Positions 55,564-64,000 of a stretch of DNA of 64,000 nucleotides are shown piece by piece. The stretch is from positions 1,426,001 through 1,490,000 of the forward strand of contig JAGVVL010000025.1 of the NCBI GenBank assembly GCA_018287875.1. The letters are read 5' to 3'. The stretch is from Nigrospora sphaerica. Taxonomy: Eukaryota > Ascomycota > Sordariomycetes > Amphisphaeriales > Apiosporaceae. Numbering within the stretch: position 1 is the stretch's first letter; each line of letters opens with the position of its first letter. The translations under genes were made by a program, and so were the position numbers. The notes beneath the pieces are model-generated. The model was not told the DNA's origin. It saw only the letters and a list, made by a program, of their open reading frames with translations, and did no database searches.

Positions 55564-58500
55564 GGTGGGCGGTTGGGGGGCCCGGGGGACTGGCGATATC
55601 GGTCTGGTGGGCGTTCGTGGTGTCGGAGGGGTGGTGGCTGAGATGCCCGAGTCCACGGGGGCTGCAGACGACGGTGTCTCCTCTGACTGTCGGGACGAGG
55701 AGTTCTGGTGGTGTGGTAGGGTTCGGACGGCAATCGATTGCGTTGATTCGGCCGGCTTCAGGGGGGCCGCAGAAGAAACTGGTGCCAAGATGGAGATGCG
55801 TGAGGGTGTTGATGTTGACGATGATGATAGCTGCTGCTGCTGCAGCGGTGGCCGCCTTCCACTTCGGCCGAGGCGACGCAATCGAGCTCTCAGCCTGGCG
55901 CCGAAGGTGGTGCTGGCCCCAGTGGCCCTGGCCTTGTGTGGGCCCACGTTGTCATTGGGAGAGGTACAAGTAGCAGCTCCAGTGCTAGTGCTGGTACCGA
56001 CAGCCACAGCGCTGTGGATGGTGCTGTTGGTGCTGGTGCTGGTGCGCCACACGGTGCCCTTCATGTCCCCAGTTTCCGCCCCGGAGCCGATGGGGCATCT
56101 GGGACGCAGCCTGACCTCAGCTTAACACGGCCGTCCAAACTTGATGCCGATAGCTGCTAACAACGGTGTAAGACGCGAAACCAGCGCCTTATACAAGCGA
56201 ACTTGGTCCTACTACCTGGTAGCGCTGTAGTTCCGGGTTTTTTATGTTATTTGTATATAGGTGACTTGCGTGCAACCAGGCTGTTATCTGTTGCATCGTA
56301 CCCGCTGTCAGCTGTGCTGGATTCATAATCAGGTTCCAGTCATATGAGCTCCAACGAGGGCCAGCTTTCGCGATCACATGAGCCGATACCGCTGTCCCGA
56401 TAGTGTCAAGTGAGCCCTCTATCAGCCCCGGGGGCCTTTGCGATGGACAATCTGGTGCGATAAGCCAATGTGATATCCTCGCAACACCATAATGACGACA
56501 AGAAAGTTCATACAGCAAGTTCTGAGTGTTTAAGCTACCTAGATTTGTCGGTGGCCTCCGTTGCTAGAATGAACCCAGATCAACACTACATACCTGCATC
56601 CGTGGAAGGCTGGAACGGGTCCGAGTTCTCAAGAAGATCCATTTCACGGATGCGTGAATAGCCCGTGGCAGATCATCGGGGTTTGCGGGTCTTCCCGCAT
56701 TCCCGCTTTGATGCTGGGCATCCATACTAGACTGCCATCAATCCATGCATCCTGTTTCCGCCCTTCCGTATGGCGCACATACACGGACATGACAAGAAGT
56801 AATTCCTTCAGTGTATCTGCTAGGCTACACGCGTGTACGCCGGGAGTCGGGCAAATTCCGCTGCATTCCTACAGGGCTGCGCGAAACAATGTATATTTAG
56901 GCGGCGGCTAGGAAGCTTGGTATCGGTTCCTGGATTACACTGCACCGCGACGGCGCGCCAGTACAGAGGGCCCCCAACAAACAATAGAATATCCAACACC
57001 CCATGGAGCAGGAACTGGTAGTTCATGGGAAAGCCGGCACCAACAGAGCGAAGGAAGCCGGCACGATGCTCAAAATAGCAGCACGTCGAGGCTGAGCCTG
57101 ACGCTAGTCAACGAATTCTGGCGATCCTTTCTGTTTTCCCTTTCCCAGGATTTCTCCCATCCCTGGCGTGCCCTGGCTCCTGGTTCGCAACCACGAGACA
57201 TGCGCAACTAATAGCAGCCGATATCGTTCCGGTTATGATGGTGCCCGACGGCGGTCGCAGAGAAGCGGCCTGAGCCTATGCAGGCTCTTCAAGCCATTCG
57301 ACCGAGCGAAGCGTCAAGAGGGAGATTGGCACGTACGCAAGGGACTTGCTATTAGTAGATGGAAGCACTTTGGCGGCAGATGCAATCGCGGCATCCCGTG
57401 CCAACGCATCAGGTGATCTCTGGATGGGCTACGGTAAAGCAACAAACGCCAAGGACACGCCGCGAAGGCGCCCCGGAGATGAGACGGAGGAAATGGGATG
57501 GGGTGAATGAATAGGAATATCTAAAACTGTTCCGTCCAGGTAAAATGACAGTTGCCTAAGAATATCCCCGAAGTGTTGTACTTAGTCTGCATTAGTCGCC
57601 ATCCATCGTCAGGATCCAGGAGGACTCGTGCCTAGTCAGTCGCTTGCACTAACTAACTGATACCTGCCCAGATGGTGGGCGCCCGAGGTCGTCGTTGGCC
57701 CCCAGATTGCGCGTCTTCGTCGTCGTGATCAAACGACAACTCCCGAGGCGCCTCCGATTCAAATCTTCAGAGGGGCAACACTCACGGCCGCTTGTTGTTC
57801 TTCATTCCGCCCACCCCCGAAATACAAGCACCACTGGCGCATGCAGGCCTCGGACTCCGCAGCGTTCGAATGACGTTCTCGCACATCTCGTTGAACCGCC
57901 CCCCCGCGCCTCCGCTACTAGTTTAACAAACCCCAGCCCACCGTTCCGACGGGTCTGGTCTGCCTGTTCGTTCCGCCACCGTCGAAAACGGAAGAGCCGC
58001 CCATCGATCCGCCGTCGTCCTGCCAGGGCTACCAGTATAGACAGTCCCCGACAGATACTCGCCTTTGAACCACATACCATGGTTACGGCGCGGCTTCCCA
58101 GCATGCCTGACGCGCGTCGTGGGCCCGGAAAGGGCCATGGGGATGGAGCAGCGATAGGTAAGTTTCCAGTGTAGTTAGATGACGGTCGGGTACTGGTAAG
58201 GATGCTCTGGGTATTGGGCAGGTGGGTTGCGGTGCGCAGTCGCGGTCTCGGTCTCTCTCCCTTCACGATCCTACCCGCCTGGGATGCCGGATGAACACCC
58301 ACCCCTTTCCGTCGACACTTCCAACGGCAGCGCTCTCTACCTACAAAGTACAAACTCGTCTTCGCAAATGCTACCTCACGCCACCCATGGATAGCAAATA
58401 GTCGCACGGGTCCCACAGCCTTCGGCAGTATCGCCAGGGATCTCTGCCGTCCCGAGCATGGATGACCAAGCCACCGCCAGGAACTACCGACCCAGAAGAT

Positions 58501-59660
58501 TCGCAATATTGAACCAAGCAATGCCGCTGGCCTCGAAATTGATTGCGGCCAGGGCAGCGGCAGCCGGGAGGCGCCCTCCCGGGCCTGGACTTCGCCCATG
58601 CCAATCCGGCCAGTGGTTAGGATGCAATGGTTTCCTCCTGCAGCGCCTTGCATCGCATCCACACGAGATACTCGGTCCATGTCATCGGTTTCGTCCTCTC
58701 GCTTCACAGCTCAGCCTGCTTGTCAGTCAGCTCGGTCACGTTCCTTGGGCCCAAGACGGACCCGTCACCAACAAACCCAATATCCGTCCGCTTGGAGGGG
58801 GCTTGTGCCTAACGGCTGGCCGAACCGGTAGCCTTGATTGAGCCCTGCTACTCTGCTCCACCGCGCTCCGTACAAGAAAAGAGCCCCAGTTAGCAGGCCT
58901 GGCCGTGCTGGGCGGGCTGGATTCATGCAAGAGTTGAGGGTCTTGTCCGTCCTTAGCGCGCTGCGACAAGTAATTGGACCTGGCCTAGAATGCATCACCC
59001 ATATCGCGCCATCTCAGACAGAGGGTCAAAGAAGGCTCTACGGCAACGCGTGGGCGACTGCGTGCCCAAGACGGATTCTCTGGATTGTCTGCCTCGCCGT
59101 TTTTGAGCAGACGGTACGGCGCGGCCAGGCTTGCGCAAGCAAATGCCCTGCTCTGGCTTCGTGGGCTGTGTTGCCCTGCCCGTGACGGAACGCCGGGGAC
59201 ATCCTGGACACGTCCCCTTGACCTCTGGAGCTTTCCCTCGGGAATCGGCTTGCCCCTCTGCGCTGACCTGCATCACCCCGAGGGGGCCGAGCTGACGACA
59301 CACAACGACAAGGAGGGGGAGGCCGTCCGTACATACGCCCGACGGAACCCACCCAACCCAGAGCACCCGTGCAGAGGGGACGAGACCCCGCCACCGCCCC
59401 CCCCTAACAACGTAATTACCCAGCCAGCCAGCCCGCCCAGCCTGCCCAGCCCGCCCGCCCGTACGCACCTGTGACGGGGGGTTCAGAAACAGCGGGGGGG
59501 GGGAAAGTGCTTCGCCTGCGTAGGCAGCCTCCTTCAGATTATCTCGGGCTGCAAGTGCTGACCCTCGGCCAGGCGATTGGTTGAGGACCACCGCGCTGAC
59601 CGTTTGACTGTCTCTTTTCTCGTAGGATCGGATCAGCCGCAAAACCACGATATTACCGAC
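55564..59660. other. 4.1-kb gene-poor region between RPN12 and CHS4
   Basis: The two genes are divergent. Nearest RPN12 is an open frame continuing its own frame to 56064. The rest has scattered frames on both strands without domains, notably 57802-58707 (minus) and 58995-59720 (minus). A C/G-rich tract with CAGCC-type repeats lies at 59420-59470. An acceptor-like TTTCTCGTAG at about 59617-59626 hints at a spliced leader or additional first exon of CHS4. Confidence 0.4.
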
Positions 59661-62550
59661 ATGCCTCAGTTCGGAGCTACCTTCACTCCTGGAGGCACCG
59701 ACGATTTCTATATGCCCCAAGTCTACGCCCCCTCGCCTCAGAGGTATGTATGGGAGAGAGAGCCCGGTCGCGCCCCGTTTCCCGTGCCTGCTTGTCCCCC
59801 TCCCCTGTATCCTCCATCAATACGTCAGGCCAAGAGTTGCGATAGTGGGAAAACGCGGCTGACATGTTGGCCCATTACGACAGGGTGATGCCCGAGGTCC
59901 CCCAGAACATGCAACAAGACCTCCAACGCATGGAATTACAAGCCCGATCCGCCGACTCGAGAGGCAGCAGCGCGCAGACATCGCCCACTTACGCCACACA
60001 CCCGCGACACGGCCGCGAACCCTCCTTGTCCACCGTCCTGAACACCCGCGTCGGTGGTTACGGCCAACAGTACCAACAGTCATCACAACCACCCGTCGAA
60101 GAAGCGTACAGCCCGGCCTCGGGCTACAGCCAGTCCGAGTATAGCCCCGTGAGCCGCAAACCGACCATGGACGCGCGCGACCTCCCTTCCTTCTCGCCCT
60201 TCCCCAAGGTGTCGGGCGAGCACATTCCGCCGAGCGACGAGGAGAAAGAGACGGTCCTGGCCGAAAGCCGGAAGCATGTCCTGCACTCCAACGACCCCGA
60301 CATGCAAATTTGCTGGGCTCGCGACGTTCTGGCCTACGTCGAGATCGCCTCGGAAGCGGCCGAACGCGAACGCGATGCCTTCCGCAAGCCCGGCGACCGC
60401 GACATGGGCCGGCCCGTGACCCCCAAGATTGAGCACGAGCTGCGTGTGGATGCCCTGAACATCGTCAACTACCTTGCCGGCCAGGGCCACCCCGAGGCCG
60501 TCTTTATACAGGGCAAATGGTACGAATTCGGCAAGTTTGGCTACCGGCAAGACAAGAAGCAGGCCTACAGCGACTATGCACTGGCGGCCGAACAAGGATG
60601 GGCCCGGGCCGAGTACCGCATCGGCATGCTCTTCGAGAATGCCAACGACTCGGTCAAGGCCATGGCCCATTACAACGCGGGCTTGCAGGGCGGCGACTCG
60701 GCAGCGTCCTACCGGCTTGGAATGATCTGCCTCATGGGCCAGCACGGCCAGCCGCGGGATCTCAAGCGGGGCCTGGCCTTGATTCAGAGTGCTGCCGACA
60801 AGGCCGACGAAGATGCGCCCCAGGGAGCCTTTGTGTACGGCTTGATTGTCGCCCGGGATCTGCCTGATGTCAGCATTCCCGAGTCTATGCTGCCGATGGA
60901 TCTGGGTGTGGCGAGGCAGTACATCGAGATGGCCGCCTACCTCGGGTTTGCCAAAGCGCAGCTGAAGATGGGCCAAGCCTACGAGCTCTGCCAACTTGGA
61001 TGCGAATTCAACCCCGCGCTCTCTCTGCACTACTACGGCCTGGCCGCACGGCAGGGCCAGCCAGAGGCCTGCCTGGGCGTCAGTCGGTGGTTCCTGTTTG
61101 GTTACGAAAGCATGTTCGCCAAGAACGAGCAACTGGCGTACAAGTATGCCCTGCTGGCCGCCAAGGCCAAGCTGGCCACTGGCGAGTTCGCCATGGGATA
61201 CTACCACGAAATCGGCATCCACGTGGAGAAGGACCTCAGGGAAGCCAGGAGGTGGTACGAGCTGGCAGCAGAACACGGAAACAAAGACGCCCTGGGCCGC
61301 ATCGACGGGCTGTCACACGCCCAGACTCTGTCTAAGCAAGACCACGAGACGACAACCCTGACGCGGATAAAGTCACAGCACGGTTCCCAGCGTGGCAAGC
61401 GGCCCGACAGGTTCAAGACACCCAAGTCCATGCCTACCGTGACGGAGGGGAACTCGCCACGGGTGTCGCCTCACCCGTCGCCGAGAGTGGCTCCGTACGA
61501 CGACGAAGGCATCATGCCCGAGCCGGTACGGGCCAACACCGGACTTGGCGACGGCCGACCTCCCGCCTTTGGCGTTAGTCTTGCCGCCCGGCCCAAGTCT
61601 GCCGCCCCGTATCCCGAGGACGACAGACCAGCGCCTTACGGTCCTCCGCGGTCCTCCTCAGTGGCTCCCTATCCCGAAGATGACTTGGCTGGCAAGCCCC
61701 AGCTATCCCCCCACTACAACCCCAACGCGCGGGCTTCGCTCGATCGCCCGAACCCCGGATATGGAAGGGGACAGCCCGGTCCCGGTATGCGCCCGTCTCA
61801 GTCGGCCGGTGGCTTACCTCTTCCGGCCGGTGCTGATCCGAACCGGGCCCGGCCCGGCTCGGCTGGCTGGGGAGGTCCTCAAGGATCGGCTGACTACACA
61901 CAGCCGAGACCCGGCTCGCAAGGCCGCGACCCCCGAGGCAGTTATGACCCGCGTTTGCAAGGAGGTCCGGGCCCCAATGGCGCCTACAACCGTATACCCA
62001 TGAACAACGTTACCCCAACGCCGCCACCGGGACAATACGGTGCAGGAGGAGGCTATGGGTCCCCCGGGGCGCCATATGGCCGGGGCGCCCCACGGCCCGG
62101 CCCGGGAAGCCAGGATCCCTACGGTGGCCGTGGCTCCGGCGCCCCCCCGCGCATGGGAAGCCAAGATCCCTATGGAGGCCGTGTGTCTGGTGCTCCGGGC
62201 ATGCACTCGCCGGGTATGAACTCTCCGGTCATGAGCGGTGGCTTGCCGGCTCCTGGACCTCGCGTGAACAGCGCCCGGCCTGGCATGATGCTTCAAGATC
62301 CGTCCATGGACGGTCGGGCAAGCGCGCCGCCCAGTCAAGACCGACCTGGCCTGCCATCTCCAACCACGAGCGCGAGCACCGCCAACTCGGCGGCTACTGT
62401 ACCAGCGGCCAAGCCGAAGCCATCAAACGGCCCCGCCACCTTTGAAGAGATGGGCATCCCGCAAGCGAAGGACAATGCCGACTGCGTAAGTTTACCACGC
62501 CCGCATAACCTTTGACAGCCGCTAACATACCACAACAGCTTGTTATGTAA
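59661..62550 (+). CDS. CHS4: Chitin synthase activator CHS4/SKT5 (Sel1 repeats, CaaX tail)
   Basis: Exons 59661-59743, 59884-62485 and 62539-62550 give 898 residues. Residues about 170-500 form Sel1-like repeats (for example EAVFIQGKWYEFGKFGYRQD, YALAAEQGWARAEYRIGMLF, AYKYALLAAKAKLATGEFAM), typical of Skt5/Chs4, which recruits and activates class IV chitin synthase at sites of growth. N- and C-terminal parts are disordered, the latter Pro/Gly/Ser-rich with PYPEDD and SQDPYGGR repeats. The last exon has only 12 nt (CTT GTT ATG TAA). Spliced to GCCGACTGC it makes the C-terminus CLVM, a CaaX prenylation box as in yeast Skt5. ATG 59661 is used; an acceptor-like site upstream suggests there may be an additional N-terminal exon. 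Confidence 0.9.
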
Positions 62551-64000
62551 CCGCGGACATTGAGGACGCGTAACATAATAACAAATGCATGGAAAGAAAC
62601 CGTGCATACGGGTATGGTTTGGGCATTACGTACAATTCCTTCGATGATACCATCTCCTGGTGTGGACATACACCGGTGGGGAGACTTGCAACGCTTTTGA
62701 AGTTCATATTGGCAATGCCGCAGCGGGTGATAGAGGGGTTGCGGGAATGAAGAGATGGCTTTTTGTTCATGAGATGGCTTTTTGTTCACAAATGGAGGCC
62801 GGCCACCGAAGTGAGTGAGTGTACGGTTATGTATGTACGGGAGACTGTCATTTGCCTTCTTGTCGAGACAACAAAGCTAACAAGCCAGCCCTGTCCAGTT
62901 ACATTTTCTGGGGGCTGCGTGATGTGTCTTGTCATGATACGCCTGGACGGCGTCGAACTTTCTCGTACCTCAACGCCACTCAACGTTTCGATAGGTCTTC
63001 GGGGTGCGGGAGTAGTCACACCACAGGCATTGATGATCGACAGGTATGCGAAGACAGCAAGGATGGGCAAACGCCAGTACGAGCAGCCTTGCGTGCGGCC
63101 CAGGCAGCGCCGGTCGCCACTACAAGACCAGCGAGGAAGTCTCATCGGGACGTCTTACCCATTCCCATATAGGGGTGAAAACCATGTGAATTCCGGGACA
63201 GTAGCTGGCTGGCCGGCATCCTGCACGTGAAGTCTCTCACCCTGTGTGAAGGTAGCTCGGGCTCGGTGTGGAGGGCTTCCCCTTTAGGTCAATTTTCGCC
63301 GTAGGGCTGAAAGTCTCCTATTTCGTCCTCGTGGCCTTATGTCGGATACTCATTGTTGATCAGTGTCAGATTGCTCTACAGCCCATACCGGATTTCCGAC
63401 GAGTACTCATTCAGCATGGCTGGCACCTCCCATATCACGGTCTAGGTCAGCCCCCCTTTTTCCCGCGTACTACCTTGCTAGTGTTACGCGTATCACTAGC
63501 CTGCTCCCTTCCCCTAAGAGACGGCCCTTGCTTGTCTAGCGACCATGTGTACGCAGGGATGGGATGATACGATTTCGGTTGTCTGATTGAGCTGGCTTTT
63601 CATGAGATGAAAAGGCACTTTGATGGGAAGGAGTCTCCACGTCACAAAATCCCCAAGACGGATGCACGTTCATCCCCGTACAGCGAGAGACCCTTTGTGG
63701 ATGGGAATTGTACAATTTTGGACGAAAACTTTCTTAGAACAGCACGACAACGTAACCAAACATTTACTGTGAGATGTTCAGTCCGTGGTTCCAAGACCGT
63801 TCCAGGGCATGACTTTCCCATGCCACCTTTTTCTCCCCTACCATACTAGGGACGCCACTCGTAAAGGGGGGCGCGCAAAGGGGGCTGCAAAAAGTTGGAT
63901 AAAACACTCATACGCCGGTCTCGTCACCGCTTCATACCAATGCAAAGTGTTGCTAACAAGTGTCCGAAAAGGGCCCGTAGACCCTACGTCCTGAAGACGA
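62551..64000. other. Downstream region to the window end
   Basis: About 1.45 kb, containing the CHS4 3' end. It includes a 19-bp tandem duplication. Frames at 62763-63230 and 63607-63849 (+) have no recognisable features. No gene is supported; one could begin beyond 64000. Confidence 0.4.
62752..62789. repeat. 19-bp tandem duplication
   Basis: GAGATGGCTTTTTGTTCAT is followed directly by the same 19-mer with one final base changed (C for T). It lies about 200 bp after the CHS4 stop codon and may be in its 3' untranslated region. Confidence 0.8.

Noticed and set aside
57802..58707. 301-codon minus-strand frame upstream of CHS4
   Set aside because: Arg/Gly-rich without domains, with overlapping frames on the other strand. 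Looks like GC-rich noise.
60083..61276. 397-codon minus-strand frame
   Set aside because: Antisense shadow of the CHS4 Sel1 repeats, caused by codon-third-position GC bias.
1..64000. tRNA, rRNA, CRISPR or riboswitch elements
   Set aside because: No cloverleaf with matching A and B boxes was found by reading. Matches to GTTCGA-type strings were isolated or inside exons. CRISPR is not expected in a fungus.

Overview
This window is nuclear DNA of a filamentous ascomycete, probably a sordariomycete and possibly close to Chaetomiaceae. That placement rests on GC-rich coding sequence, many short (about 50-100 bp) GT-AG introns with CTAAC/CTGAC-like branch sites, and fungal-specific families (UstYa/DUF3328, CFEM, SAT4/PTH11-like rhodopsin-type membrane proteins, HeLo-like N-termini). 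Gene models were built by hand from reading-frame continuity and splice phase. Each multi-exon model closes in frame except CTU2 and the two transposon ORFs, where breaks are described.

Layout. 0.5-6.5 kb: conserved genes for a mitochondrial oxaloacetate carrier (+), CTU2 tRNA thiolation (-, one apparent missing base) and the alpha subunit of mitochondrial processing peptidase (-). 7.1-18.7 kb: an accessory block holding a small secreted protein with 52-residue repeats (-), a 4.85-kb Tad-like LINE (-) flanked by a perfect 14-bp target duplication, a UstYa-family protein (+), an alternative NADH dehydrogenase (+) and a UstQ-like tyrosinase (-). 21-31.4 kb: a nine-exon rhodopsin-like membrane protein (-), a CFEM protein (+), a 1101-residue HeLo-like/ankyrin protein (+) and a small ISG12-like membrane protein (-). 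32.3-43.2 kb: a secreted DUF7029-type protein (-), an unrecognised 371-residue protein (-) and a 14-TM MFS transporter (-), separated by long gene-poor stretches. 43.8-62.6 kb: conserved secretory, proteasome and cell-wall genes: UGGT (-), alpha-COP (+), RPN12 (-) and the chitin synthase activator CHS4/SKT5 (+).

The most interesting region is 7.1-18.7 kb. With the LINE removed, the repeat-bearing secreted protein and the UstYa gene would be divergent neighbours sharing about 0.7 kb of promoter, with a tyrosinase about 4 kb beyond. A secreted repetitive precursor, UstYa and tyrosinase are the hallmark trio of dikaritin (ustiloxin/phomopsin-type) RiPP clusters. The precursor has only one dibasic site and no obvious excised core, so this is a hypothesis. 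The LINE now sits between the two genes, which may have disconnected the precursor from its promoter.

The 43.8-62.6 kb genes are single-copy housekeeping functions: ER quality control (UGGT), retrograde COPI traffic (alpha-COP), the proteasome lid (RPN12) and cell-wall synthesis (CHS4). They show no sign of transfer.
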